Assembly: GCF_013407145.1 (NCBI RefSeq)
Contig: NZ_CP026993.1
Span: 1,324,590-1,388,589, forward strand
Direction: 5' to 3'
Length of the DNA stretch: 64,000 nucleotides
Source: Nitrosopumilus cobalaminigenes
Lineage (GTDB): Archaea > Thermoproteota > Nitrososphaeria > Nitrososphaerales > Nitrosopumilaceae
Below are positions 25,483 through 36,000 of this stretch, in pieces; position 1 is the first letter of the stretch; each line of letters begins with the position of its first letter. A program made the translations under genes and the position numbers. A model generated the notes under the pieces. That model searched no databases and was not told the DNA's origin. It worked only from the letters and a program-made list of their open reading frames with translations.

Positions 25483-25943
25483 AATCTACTCTTTTCCACT
25501 GAAATAGAGCCAGTCATCCATGGATGTGGTTGACAGTGATAGTGTACTTCTTGGGGTTCAGTAAACAAAAACTCGTATGTATCTCCAGGTTTTAAGACTC
25601 CAGTAGAACCAAAGTCGCCTGAATAACCATCTGCATGACGATGATCAGGAGTTACAGTATGAGCAGTATCATCATCATTTACCCACCTTACATTATTTGT
25701 AAATGTCAATAGTACTGTTGGATCATTTGGAACATAATTCTCATTGCCCTCAATTACAGCACCTGGAACAATTTTTATTTCAAAAAATTCTTCTTCAGGA
25801 TGCAAAATATGATCAGCTACAGATGGTTTTGCCATAGATTCAGGAAGATAAAATGAAGTGTAAAAGACGGTAACTGCACTCATTCCAACAATTAGTGCAA
25901 TCAATCCTATACCATATGCATGACTTGATGTAGGTGAACTCAT
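25479..25943 (-). CDS. Membrane-anchored blue copper (plastocyanin/amicyanin-like) protein
   Basis: A 154-residue cupredoxin with an N-terminal membrane helix (about 11-30). The type 1 copper ligands are His95 (DTAHTV), Cys137, His140 and Met143 (HCQPHPWM). The C-x2-H-x2-M spacing resembles amicyanin more than plant plastocyanin (C-x2-H-x4-M). It is an extracytoplasmic electron carrier. It is the last gene of the Rieske-cytochrome b operon, its ATG overlapping the cytochrome b stop by 1 nt, so it is very probably the electron acceptor of that complex in place of cytochrome c. Confidence 0.93.
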   Translation of the reverse strand: MSSPTSSHAYGIGLIALIVGMSAVTVFYTSFYLPESMAKPSVADHILHPEEEFFEIKIVPGAVIEGNENYVPNDPTVLLTFTNNVRWVNDDDTAHTVTPDHRHADGYSGDFGSTGVLKPGDTYEFLFTEPQEVHYHCQPHPWMTGSISVEKSRF

Positions 25944-27526
25944 TATTTTTTCACTCCATTAACATCAGGATTTGTATCAGCTCCAACTCCTAAATCAGCC
26001 TGAGTTTTTGGTGTAGGTACTTCAGGTGCTAATTCTTTTGTTTCAGGTTTACTATTAGAAGTTCCTTCACCTTCAGGAAGTTTACTTTGTTCTACTGATT
26101 CTTCAGATTCTGCAAGCATTGGTTTTTCTTCAACTACAGGCATAGGTGCTGGTGGAGGGGCATTCTTTTGCTGACTCATTGCATATCTATACACATGGAA
26201 GAATGCTGCAAATACTAACAAAATGATTCCAATAAAGAATAGAGAGATATTCTTCATTCCAATCAATGCTGCATTGTATGCTGCAATATTCAAGAATACT
26301 TGGAATGCTAATAGTGCAACCAGTAACCAATTAATCCATTTTTCAGATAGATTAATGGTAGCTACCTTTTGTGGACCATTACTTTTAGCAAGTTTTGATT
26401 TTCTTTCTGCTTCATTTGCTAGCTTAATCATCATGTAAGTAAATCCAAATCCTAATGGAACTAGCAATATCATCACACCATAGAAGAATATTGGATCAAT
26501 TACCAGACGTTCTACTAATGGAAGTGAGATATCAGGTGAGATATAGAATCCCCAGTATGTTGTAACCATAATTTGGGCAAGACTGGTAATACCAAATGCA
26601 GTGATTATTGGTCTATCCCTCCATGAGAATTTCTTGTATCTGTCGATGAATGGGATTAACACGAATGATATAATGAATAATAACGGCCACAGCAACCCAG
26701 TTACAAATTTGTCATATTGTGTCCTCATGAATGCATAGATTCCTGTAAGATACCATTCAGGGACAGTGACACCAGGCGGTACTGTGGGTTCAAACTTGAA
26801 TCCCATATCAATTGGGAAGACACCACCAGTGATCAAAATAGCACCACCAATTGCCATTACCATTGGTACATCAAATACCAAGAATCTTGGGAAATGCACG
26901 GCCATTAATCCTAGCATTACAATAGGTAGCAAGAACACATGTTGTGCATAGAATCTTAATACAAAGTCGGAGAACCCACTACCCAGCGCCGCATCACGAA
27001 TTGTTGGTCCGACAACTGGAATTGATGTGGTTAACGACGCTGCAATACTAATTGCAAGTTCCGCTCGTTCACTAAATATAACATCATATCCTGTAAATGC
27101 TTCAAGAATTGTAACAGTACCAAGAATGACACCAGTCATCCACAAAACTTCATTCCTAATTTTGTATCTTCCACTAAAATACTGATAATACATGTGAAGT
27201 ACAGCTAAAAGAACCATAGCATTTGAGCCATGATAGTGAATATTTCTAATATGAAAACCAAATGGGACTTCATCATTAATGAATTGAACACTGTCCCAAG
27301 CTCTATCCAAAATTGGTTGATAGTAAAACATCAACAATGCTCCTGAAACTCCAAGAATTATGAATACAATGAATGTGAGCATTCCCAAGAATCCAAATGG
27401 ACTTACAAATCTTGCAGGGAATGAAAATTTAATTGCAGTAAAGATAGTTCTGTCTACTCCATCCCAGAGCCAATAAAGGAATGCTACAACCCCAGTTCTT
27501 CTTTCAAGCGAAACGGCCATATCCAA
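25943..27526 (-). CDS. Cytochrome b of a bc1/b6f-type complex, with charged C-terminal tail
   Basis: A 527-residue polytopic quinol-oxidising subunit. Heme ligands are probably His97/His111 and His196/His211. The second pair has 14 intervening residues, as in cytochrome b6 rather than mitochondrial b. The Qo-site PEWY motif lies at about 256-259, so b6-like and subunit IV-like parts are fused. After the last helix come about 75 residues rich in Pro, Glu and Ser (from NAPPPAPMPVVEE), an unusual soluble tail. Its start overlaps the Rieske gene by 23 nt. It passes electrons from quinol to Rieske and on to the copper protein. Confidence 0.93.
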   Translation of the reverse strand: MDMAVSLERRTGVVAFLYWLWDGVDRTIFTAIKFSFPARFVSPFGFLGMLTFIVFIILGVSGALLMFYYQPILDRAWDSVQFINDEVPFGFHIRNIHYHGSNAMVLLAVLHMYYQYFSGRYKIRNEVLWMTGVILGTVTILEAFTGYDVIFSERAELAISIAASLTTSIPVVGPTIRDAALGSGFSDFVLRFYAQHVFLLPIVMLGLMAVHFPRFLVFDVPMVMAIGGAILITGGVFPIDMGFKFEPTVPPGVTVPEWYLTGIYAFMRTQYDKFVTGLLWPLLFIISFVLIPFIDRYKKFSWRDRPIITAFGITSLAQIMVTTYWGFYISPDISLPLVERLVIDPIFFYGVMILLVPLGFGFTYMMIKLANEAERKSKLAKSNGPQKVATINLSEKWINWLLVALLAFQVFLNIAAYNAALIGMKNISLFFIGIILLVFAAFFHVYRYAMSQQKNAPPPAPMPVVEEKPMLAESEESVEQSKLPEGEGTSNSKPETKELAPEVPTPKTQADLGVGADTNPDVNGVKK

Positions 27527-28109
27527 TTACTCCATTATCATTTGCGTTAAACTTTGGTGGCATGATGAATACAAGACCATCTGAATCAATATCTAAAGTT
27601 AATTTAGGCAATGTGTTTGATGGTGCAGCTTGAACTGATGCTGGACCAACAAATGCAGTTCCAGTTAGCGGGTCATACATACTACCATGACATGGACATT
27701 CACCTCTTTTTCTTCCATCATCAGGCCAATATTTCCAAAGACACCAAAGATGTAAACAAATCATACTAAAAGCTCGTAACGAAGAAACATCATTTTTTCC
27801 TCCACCTAGTTCTTCAGGAAGTCTAATGAATTGCCACTTACGAAATGCTTCTGCATCAAGTGCTGCATCACCAGTTGCCGGATATGTAATTACTTCAGCG
27901 TGATTAATTGGGTAAGTATTGATATTTGCTTGAGTGCCATCAGGTAAAATTACTGGAACTCTTTCAAGGGATGCCTGATTAGGGTTTGGCATGAAATTAC
28001 CAAATGGAACAAAAGGCGCAAAAGCCAATCCTGTGCCTGCCGCACCCATCAATTTTAGAAAGTCTCTTCGGGATAATCCGCCAGACTTTTTTGTCCCCAG
28101 TTCTGACAT
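27504..28109 (-). CDS. Rieske iron-sulfur protein with Tat-type N-terminus
   Basis: This 201-residue subunit carries the 2Fe-2S cluster of the complex. The N-terminus has a twin-arginine motif (SRRDFLKLMG, residues 13-22) before a hydrophobic stretch, fitting Tat export with an uncleaved anchor. Cluster boxes are C118-x-H120-x2-C123 (CLHLWC) and C138-P-C140-H141 (CPCHGS), giving two Cys and two His ligands and a disulfide. It is the first gene of the three-gene operon, with its ATG about 43 nt after the subtilase stop region. Confidence 0.95.
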   Translation of the reverse strand: MSELGTKKSGGLSRRDFLKLMGAAGTGLAFAPFVPFGNFMPNPNQASLERVPVILPDGTQANINTYPINHAEVITYPATGDAALDAEAFRKWQFIRLPEELGGGKNDVSSLRAFSMICLHLWCLWKYWPDDGRKRGECPCHGSMYDPLTGTAFVGPASVQAAPSNTLPKLTLDIDSDGLVFIMPPKFNANDNGVIGYGRFA

Positions 28110-28151
28110 TCAGCTTTCGTACTCGCCAAATTGCTTATAAACCTATTTCAA

Positions 28152-31100
28152 TTATTTAGGAGGTTTTTGTCTCATGATGAAAATCAAAACAATTCCGATC
28201 GCAATTCCAATGACTATACCAATTCCCATACCAAGACTAAATGAGGGCTCTATTTCAGAATCAATAGAATCTTTTGGAGTTTTTGTTTCAATGATCGTTT
28301 CAGAATCTTCAGAATTTGTTGAGAATGGTTTTATTTCAATTTTATTTTGAGTTGAATCAATGTTCATGTCAGGAGAAATATTTGTAAATTTTGCTGCAAG
28401 TGTAATTGGCTCAGTAGTTGAAATTCCACCAAACAAAGTTGAATGTGTTAAAAGTGTGTAAGTACCAGTTTGATTTATTGGCACATACAAAACAGTTGAA
28501 GTATCATCTTTATTTTTCACTGGGAAAAAACCTCCACCTTGACTAAAAATTGAATTACCAAGCCAATCAAGCGAAGCCCATCCCATAAAATGTCCAAAGA
28601 CTCCAGACGGAACATTAGTTTGTATTATTTCTCCAGACGGATCCATAACAAATACAGATAGATTTGTGTCATTACTTGTCCATGAAAGTTCTATAGCTGC
28701 TGTATTGATAGATTCATTTTGAATATCAAAATAATATTGTCTCCAATCACCTGCCATGTATCTATTAACCATATCAAATGCACCTTTTGTGTATCCATTT
28801 CCATAAAGAACATCATCACTAGAAGTTCCTTTGATTAGAATTGTAGAATCATTTTCAGTGACAGGTTGTTTAATGACAAAGGATATCGGGGCATTAACAG
28901 TATGTGTCTCACCTTCAAAAGTTAAAAAACCCTGATAGACTCCAGTTTGAAAATCATTTGGAGTTACTAATGTCATATCAACAGTTGATGAATCTTGAGG
29001 AGGAACGGAAATTGTATCAGATTTAGACCAAAGTAATGACCATTTTTCTTTTTCATAATGACTAGCAGAAATTGTGTAATCCATTGATGTAGAATTTTGT
29101 TTTGTATCACCTAACCAATATGAATATCTGGTTGGAACAGGGTAAACACCAACAAGTGGAACTCCATCAAATTTTTCATTAGGTTCTGAAACTCTAAGTT
29201 CTTGAACAGTTCCCCAAGATCCGGCTCTATTCACCATTGAAAGTTCATCACTTGTAATTTTTGTATCGTTATTATTATCAAGCCAATCATAAAGGTACAG
29301 AGAGGCAATTTTCAAATCATCTGCATAAACATCAGAGGTACTATTCATAAAATCATGAAATTTAAAATTAACATTTAGAATCATTAAAGAAGATTCATCA
29401 GGGATAGGATCATCATTATTAAAAAATGTCAATAGTTCAGAAGAGTTTCCAAGTTCAGATAATTTAACATAATTTGGAATGAATGTACCAGTATCATTTA
29501 AGATAGAATCTTGTTGTTGAGGAATTGTAGTACCGTTAAATTGTGTTTTTGAGATTAAAGACAAAGTTTGTGGCTTTACATTGATTGTAAGAGTATCATT
29601 TGTAGGGTTGTCAATAGTGAAAGTTGTTGTTGTTCGTTCTCCAGGAAGTAAATGTCCTGCAAACCAGCTTGTCATTGGAAATGAACGTATAGGTAGATTA
29701 AATTTTTCAAATCCTATTGAAGTGGAATTAATTTTTTCTATTGCAGGGTCAAGTATATTTTTTATATTTTTATACGAACCATCATTGTACACAATAAAAA
29801 CTCCATGTTCCCCATTTACATAATTCAATGCAGTTTCAACATTTGTCAAACCAGATCCTTGAGTAAGTGGATCATTCTGAAGATCAGTTGCAGTAGACAT
29901 TAAGATATTTTTGATAGTGAAAGAATCATAGTCTAAAGATTGTTTTTTCATTTCTTCAATTAGAACTGCTGCACTTCCAGATACAATCGGTGCAGCCATA
30001 CTAGTACCTCCAAATAATGAAAAGGATTCTTCTTTGGAATCTTTGTTTACTTTTAACATGTTTGATGGAACAAATCCATGAGCCCCTATACTCATAACAT
30101 CAGGTTTTGGATCTCCAATTATTCCTGGTCCTCTACTAGAAAAATCAACTACATTGTTTGAATGAGTTGTTGTATTTCCAAATCTAGGTTGATCTTTGAA
30201 AGGTCCATATCCAACAAAAACATTGTTTGTTGTGGCACCTACTGAAATTCCAAATGGTGATGCATTAGGCAATCCAATTGTACCATATCCATGACCAGAA
30301 TTTCCTGCACTGGAAATTATTGTAATTCCAGGATAATCATCATCCAAAGAAGTAGGGGTTGTCAACATACTTAGAATTAGTGATAGAATATCCATTCCAG
30401 GAGATGCTTTGAAGGAAGGAAAATTTGAAACTCCCCAACTATTGGAAATTATATCAACTCTGGGTTGACCCAAAAATTTCCATGTGTGATCTTTATTTTC
30501 AAATCCTGCAGACCATAACCATCCGTATACAGTATCACCAAACCACAAAGCCTTTACTGGTACAATTTTTGCATCAGGTGCTACACCGGTAATAGAATAT
30601 TTTTTTGAGTTGTTGTAAATGTCGTAAACTTCTTGTCCACGAGAAGTAATAGATGCCGCACTAGAAGTTCCATGACCCATAAAATCAGTCATCAAACCAA
30701 AAAATTCACCATTTGAGTCTAGTCCAGGTAAAAGAGTTCCATTAATTGCTTGTAGAGTATCATCAATATCTGTAGAATTATTTTTAATTACACCGTAGAC
30801 ATCAAGAACTTGTGCTCCAATGGTTCCCGCACTGTAATCATTTTTTCCATCATCATTTGAATCATAGACGAGGAATTCTTTTCCACTTCCTAATACAATT
30901 GGTTTCTCATCTGTGAAATCAAAATCATAATTTGGTTCTTGTCCTCGCTCTAGATCAAATCTAGTGTAATCTTCCCAAGAAGTACTCAAATCAGGAATTA
31001 TAGTGTCATAAACTCCAGATGTAAAAGAGTCAACTACAAGAACTGGAACAACTTGTATTTTTGCATATTGTCCTCCTAATGCACCTTGATAAATAACACC

Positions 31101-31955
31101 TAAATGATAAATTCCACTTTTTGATTTGATATAATTTCTATTATCATCGCCAATTTTCATATCAATAGCAAGAGTTCCATTAAAAATTACTGATGAACCA
31201 ATTTGTGGAAAAAAGGAATTGTATATTGGTATCTGGCTTCCTTGTCCTCCTTGAGAAACATCAAGGAATACACCTTCACGTGTAACATATGCTGATGATG
31301 TCATATGAGAAGGAATGGGTTTACTATAATTTCGTATAATTTCATTTTCATCAATATATGCAAAGAAAGTTGCATTCGTTAAAACAATCCCTTGTCCATC
31401 CGGATCAAGCATTATAGGATGATTAATTTTATCTCGAGCAAGAGAATGTTGAATGTCAGGATTTGAAAAGTCTACACCTGTATCAACAATAGCAATTATG
31501 GTTCCATTTCCTGAAGAATCATATTTTTTCTTTGCCAAATCAGAACCAGTGATGTCACCAATTCTAGAAGCATCTTTGATTTCTTTATCAGATGAATGAT
31601 AATCCAATTTAAAATCTTCAACAACATAATACCCTTGTGAAATTAAATTAGAAGCAGAAGATTCAGAAAGAACAGATACTGAGAAAAATCCATAATCAGA
31701 TTGAATATTATAAATTGAATTTGTTTTTAAAATATTATTTTTTTGTAAATCAGTACCAAAAATTAAATATCTTTTGAAATTATTTTCCAAGAAAAAATCA
31801 GAGTCTATTTCTATAATATCAGAATCAAAGGATAGTGTGTTTTCCATGTCTTGGTCCAAATCGACAGGAATGAAAGCATGTGAATTTGCAATCATTGGTG
31901 AAAAAAGTAATACTGCAAAGAAAATCGCCACTTTGGGCATTAATTGGTTTTTCAT
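28152..31955 (-). CDS. Giant membrane-anchored subtilisin-like (S8) protease
   Basis: A 1267-residue cell-surface protease. It has a signal peptide (MKNQLMPKVAIFFAVLLFSP), the S8 triad Asp in IVDTGVD (about 157), His in GHGTSSAAS (about 427) and Ser in GGTSMAAPIVSG (about 650), then about 550 residues of beta-sandwich-like domains, and a C-terminal membrane helix (GMGIGIVIGIAIGIVLIFIM) before a short basic tail. A large insert separates Asp and His. The frame continues upstream to 32012, but that overlaps the preceding gene and would hide the signal peptide. The ATG at 31955 is chosen. It follows the stalk-protein gene after 16 nt. Confidence 0.93.
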   Translation of the reverse strand: MKNQLMPKVAIFFAVLLFSPMIANSHAFIPVDLDQDMENTLSFDSDIIEIDSDFFLENNFKRYLIFGTDLQKNNILKTNSIYNIQSDYGFFSVSVLSESSASNLISQGYYVVEDFKLDYHSSDKEIKDASRIGDITGSDLAKKKYDSSGNGTIIAIVDTGVDFSNPDIQHSLARDKINHPIMLDPDGQGIVLTNATFFAYIDENEIIRNYSKPIPSHMTSSAYVTREGVFLDVSQGGQGSQIPIYNSFFPQIGSSVIFNGTLAIDMKIGDDNRNYIKSKSGIYHLGVIYQGALGGQYAKIQVVPVLVVDSFTSGVYDTIIPDLSTSWEDYTRFDLERGQEPNYDFDFTDEKPIVLGSGKEFLVYDSNDDGKNDYSAGTIGAQVLDVYGVIKNNSTDIDDTLQAINGTLLPGLDSNGEFFGLMTDFMGHGTSSAASITSRGQEVYDIYNNSKKYSITGVAPDAKIVPVKALWFGDTVYGWLWSAGFENKDHTWKFLGQPRVDIISNSWGVSNFPSFKASPGMDILSLILSMLTTPTSLDDDYPGITIISSAGNSGHGYGTIGLPNASPFGISVGATTNNVFVGYGPFKDQPRFGNTTTHSNNVVDFSSRGPGIIGDPKPDVMSIGAHGFVPSNMLKVNKDSKEESFSLFGGTSMAAPIVSGSAAVLIEEMKKQSLDYDSFTIKNILMSTATDLQNDPLTQGSGLTNVETALNYVNGEHGVFIVYNDGSYKNIKNILDPAIEKINSTSIGFEKFNLPIRSFPMTSWFAGHLLPGERTTTTFTIDNPTNDTLTINVKPQTLSLISKTQFNGTTIPQQQDSILNDTGTFIPNYVKLSELGNSSELLTFFNNDDPIPDESSLMILNVNFKFHDFMNSTSDVYADDLKIASLYLYDWLDNNNDTKITSDELSMVNRAGSWGTVQELRVSEPNEKFDGVPLVGVYPVPTRYSYWLGDTKQNSTSMDYTISASHYEKEKWSLLWSKSDTISVPPQDSSTVDMTLVTPNDFQTGVYQGFLTFEGETHTVNAPISFVIKQPVTENDSTILIKGTSSDDVLYGNGYTKGAFDMVNRYMAGDWRQYYFDIQNESINTAAIELSWTSNDTNLSVFVMDPSGEIIQTNVPSGVFGHFMGWASLDWLGNSIFSQGGGFFPVKNKDDTSTVLYVPINQTGTYTLLTHSTLFGGISTTEPITLAAKFTNISPDMNIDSTQNKIEIKPFSTNSEDSETIIETKTPKDSIDSEIEPSFSLGMGIGIVIGIAIGIVLIFIMRQKPPK

Positions 31956-31971
31956 TCTTATGTTATTATAA

Positions 31972-32943
31972 CTATCTTCTTCTTGCAAGGATTGCCACTT
32001 GTAGTGCAACAATTAATCCAACTGATGCAATGATGGGTAATAACAATGCGTTAAGTTGTGCAGAAGATTCACTGATAGATTTTGCGGATAGTGCAAAAGT
32101 TCCAATATTTTCATCAATTTGGCTACTTGCATATTCTAAAGTTGTGTCAAATCCTGCAATTTCAGATTTTAGAATATCTAGTTCGCTTGATGTTTCATCT
32201 AAAATTGAGTTCAGTTTAATTATTTGATCAGAAATACCACCCAAATCTTGGCTTAAGACATTAGTTGCAGCAGAGCCATGAGATGTTGTTCCTTGACTAA
32301 ATGCCACTACATGAAATACATGGGTTCCTTCTTCAATTGGAGTGTAATCTACATAGTATAATCCCTGATGTAATGTTTTGAATGAATTTGTCAATGTAAC
32401 AGATATTCCAGATGGGAGATGAACATGTGTTGTTCCCAATAATTCCTTAGGTTCATTTCCAATTAAAAGGCCATCACTAGTTGTTTGAACAAAAACTCGA
32501 ATTGGTTGACCAATTGCTGCAGTTTCAGGAGCGAAAACTAAAGTATTCACAAATCTTTCTACAGTCACATCAAGTAAGTCTGTGGTAGATGAAAATTTAA
32601 TATCAATTTTTTGTGATGCACCATTTTGTTCTGTACTGATCACTTCAACAGTATATGTTCCATATGGGAAATCAGTTGATGGTTCAGGCCATGTTAATAA
32701 TGCATAATTAAATGAACCATCTTTTTCAGTAGTTATTTGGTCAAATTTTGCAATAGACTCATCTGGTGCAAAAACTCTAATTATTAGATTTTCTTCAGGT
32801 AAGCCATTTCCATAAACTTGTAAGTTATGTGCAGGAGAATACACTTTACTATTTGTAGATAAAACTAATTCTTCTGCAAAAGAATTCGGTATGTTTATTA
32901 TTAATAGAACAAAAAGACACGAAAAAAGAATTTTAAATTTCAA
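31972..32943 (-). CDS. Secreted, C-terminally anchored stalk-like surface protein
   Basis: A 323-residue protein. Signal peptide (MKFKILFSCLFVLLIINIPN), about 210 residues of beta-sandwich sequence (two or three Ig-like domains, e.g. SPAHNLQVYGNGLPEENLII and GQPIRVFVQTTSDG), then a heptad-like segment at about 240-295 (ISDQIIKLNSILDETSSELDILKSEI...), a C-terminal transmembrane helix and RRR. This order, outer beta domains on a coiled-coil stalk set in the membrane, resembles S-layer anchors such as Sulfolobus SlaB, but no homology is claimed. It lies between the S-layer gene and the subtilase gene. Confidence 0.7.
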   Translation of the reverse strand: MKFKILFSCLFVLLIINIPNSFAEELVLSTNSKVYSPAHNLQVYGNGLPEENLIIRVFAPDESIAKFDQITTEKDGSFNYALLTWPEPSTDFPYGTYTVEVISTEQNGASQKIDIKFSSTTDLLDVTVERFVNTLVFAPETAAIGQPIRVFVQTTSDGLLIGNEPKELLGTTHVHLPSGISVTLTNSFKTLHQGLYYVDYTPIEEGTHVFHVVAFSQGTTSHGSAATNVLSQDLGGISDQIIKLNSILDETSSELDILKSEIAGFDTTLEYASSQIDENIGTFALSAKSISESSAQLNALLLPIIASVGLIVALQVAILARRR

Positions 32944-33017
32944 TTTAATTAATTGTTAATCTTCTCCTAGATATTACTTCTGGAAAAATTGTCTATAACT
33001 TACGTTAAGAAGGATTC

Positions 33018-33033
33018 AAAAAAAAGAAAAAAA
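33018..33033 (-). terminator. Oligo-T termination tract after the S-layer gene
   Basis: On the minus strand, a run of eight and a run of seven T residues are separated by one C, about 13 nt after the S-layer stop codon. Runs of this kind are sufficient archaeal terminators; no hairpin is needed. Confidence 0.65.
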
Positions 33034-33045
33034 GGATAATTTGAA

Positions 33046-36000
33046 CTAGTTTACGTTGACAGTTGTACTAACTGGTGGTGATAATGCCGTTGGATTATCT
33101 ACTGATTCCCACACGAATGCAGTTGCTGTGTAGCTACCACTTTCGGTTGGAATCCATGATAATGCCGGGCTGAATGATTGACCAGCAGATAGTGAACCTG
33201 TAATCCATGCTAGTGAGACTGTAACACCGTTACCATCTTGAATCTGTACCAAGTATGCGAATGTTTGCTCTCTATCCTGACCATTTGCTAAGTCAGCACT
33301 GATTTGTACCTGTTGGTCAACGGAGACAGTATCTAAACTGTTACCGAATGCATCAACGGTTCTCAAGTTAGCAGCTGGTGCTCTCTCGAGAGGTGGTACG
33401 ACAGTGCCGATTAGTGAAGTGGCAGTAATATCGAGTTCATCTGCAGTTGTGTACGGATCTGGTAATGTATTGTCCTCATATTCTGCGGTGACAGTGTCAC
33501 CTTCTGCGACTCTGAGTCTATGACCAGAAGATTCATCAGAAACTGTAAAGAATACAGTACCCTCGAAAATTCCAGTTGCCTCATTAGTCTCAGTTACAGT
33601 AAGGTCAATACCTCCGGCATCGGAGTCAGACCACACGTCGACATCGAAGTTGTCGACTGCTTCTGGATCTAAGTTCATGTCTGGATCAATTACTCTTACA
33701 ACACCTGTTCCGCTAGCTGGATAACTTGCTTCTAACCATTGTACCTCACCGATATTCCATCTGATTAATGATGAACCGACTACAGTTTCATCCTCTGAGA
33801 ATTCAAAGGAGACAGTAAGTCCGTCATCGTCGTCAGTTTGTAGGAATCCATCAGTTGGGCCAGAACCAGTGGTTCTTGGGTTAGTATCGTCATTCTCATC
33901 ACCATCAGCATCGTGTGCGAATCCAGTAAGTATAACCTCACCAGTAAAGATGCCTGTGTCAGTTCCAGTTTCAACAAGTTTGTAGTTGTCAAGATCGAAT
34001 CCTCTGGTGCTGATCTTTATTGGATCAACATCAGTATTTCCGATTTCGTCAACTAGGTCACCGTCGAAGTTGTGATCTGGAGCGACAATAGTGATATAGA
34101 CTTTATCAGTCCATGAGTAGACTTTTTGATCAAGTTCTACAGTTGCACCAAAGTTAGAAGTAAAGATTGTCAAATTGACATCTTCATCTTCATCACCAAC
34201 AAAGTCAGATCCACTTGGACCCCAGTCAGTATATTCTAGAATAATTTCCTCTCCTCTTTCAAGGCGGTCGTTATCTAGTTCTTCAGGGATTTCGATAACA
34301 ATCTGGAAGATACCAGTGCTGTCACCTGTTTCTCTAAAGTTACTTGGTTCTGGGTCGAAGGCTGCTGAGTTAGTTGTACCACCAAGGTTACCCATGGTAA
34401 TAGTAGCTGCGTCAGAATCCCATTCGATTAAGTCTAAGTCATATGTTTCTGCACCATCATTGTCCAAATCAAGGTCTGGTTCAATGAGGGTTAAGATCAT
34501 ATCGGAGCCGATAATGTATACAGACTTGTCAGATTGTAAGACACCATTTCTAAGGTCAAAGGTAGCGGAGTCAGTAACAGTATTTGCATCACCAGAAGCA
34601 TCAGCTGGGTCAGTGTATTCTACTTGGAGGATATCTCCTTGTAAGATACAATAATCACCTGATGTTGCGGCAACGTCAAATCTGCTTGTGGCTGCGTTAT
34701 CTCCAGTTGCTGAGGTTCCATTCGTTGGAGTGAAATCTTCAGTATCTGGGCAAGTTTGACTTGCTGGACCGTCAGTATATCTAATGTCAAAGTCAATCTC
34801 GAAAATACCTGCATCTGGTGCGATTTCTACTAATGGTCCGAGTTGTCTTGCGACAGCACCGGAGTTTGCAGTTGTGCTGATTCCATTGTCATCAACATCA
34901 ATTACACCATCAACGACTGTTGGGCTTCCAGCATAGCCTAGCACGACTGAGTCAGAACCTCTGATAACAGAGATCTTGACTGGTCCTACTGAAGCTGCTG
35001 CTGTAAACTCAGCAATCTCGTCTTCACCACTTGCGGATATATCAAAGTCTGGGTCGTTAACTCTAATGTGAATTGTAAGATCTCCATTCTGTAAGAATTC
35101 ACCGCTTTCAATTTCATTATCGGTGTCAGTCATACCAGTTGCGTGAACTGGGAAGATTGCTCTACCTTCTGGGGTTTCGGTAGTGGTTACACTCTCGAAA
35201 TCAGCTGGTACACCAAATGGAACTGGATAAACGGTTCTATCTAGACTAACAGAACCAGTATTGGCTCTGACGCCTGCAGAATCACCGACTTCTATAATTT
35301 CACCAGATGCATCTCTGAAATCAACATAGTTGACTTCAATATCGAGACCGGTTACGGACTCGGTGAGGCCTGGATCTGCTGTAGTTCCTGCTGATGGACA
35401 ATAGACTGATGGAATTTGGAAGTCACCAATGAAGACACCAGAGTCTTGTGAGGTTTCAACTAGAGTAAATCCAGTTGCACCTAGACCGGTATCATCAGTG
35501 TTTTCTTCTAATTCGTTAGAGCCTGTTGCTGTTTCACCATCGCTGGTACATGTGTTAACTGCTGGAGTTGTCCACAATGTATCATCGAAGGTAATATCTA
35601 GGATTCTTCCTAGATCACCAAAGGATAAGTCGGTTGGAAGTCCTGCTTCTCCTACTTGATCATAGACATCATCAGTTGTAGTTGAAACTACAGTGTAGAT
35701 ATCTACCAAGTCGGAGTCAGTGTTAAGATCTAAGTCTTCTAGTGTGATAGTAACTGTGTCAGCTGTTTTGTAAGAATCGGAATCAAAAGATACAATACCA
35801 GAGTGGCTAGGAGCCTCTTCTTGGTCTGCAACTTGTGTTGATACACCATCAGCACCTAGGTCCAGATAATTAACTCTTGGAGAGTCTTCATCTGTTAGGT
35901 CTTCAATTACGATGAATGATGGATCATCTGCAATTGGGGATAGACCAGTATAGGTATCTGCATCAAGAATATTGACTTGGTTGACCATGATGTATTCCAA

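Noticed and set aside
31956-32012. Upstream extension of the subtilase start
   Set aside because: It precedes a good signal peptide and overlaps the previous gene.
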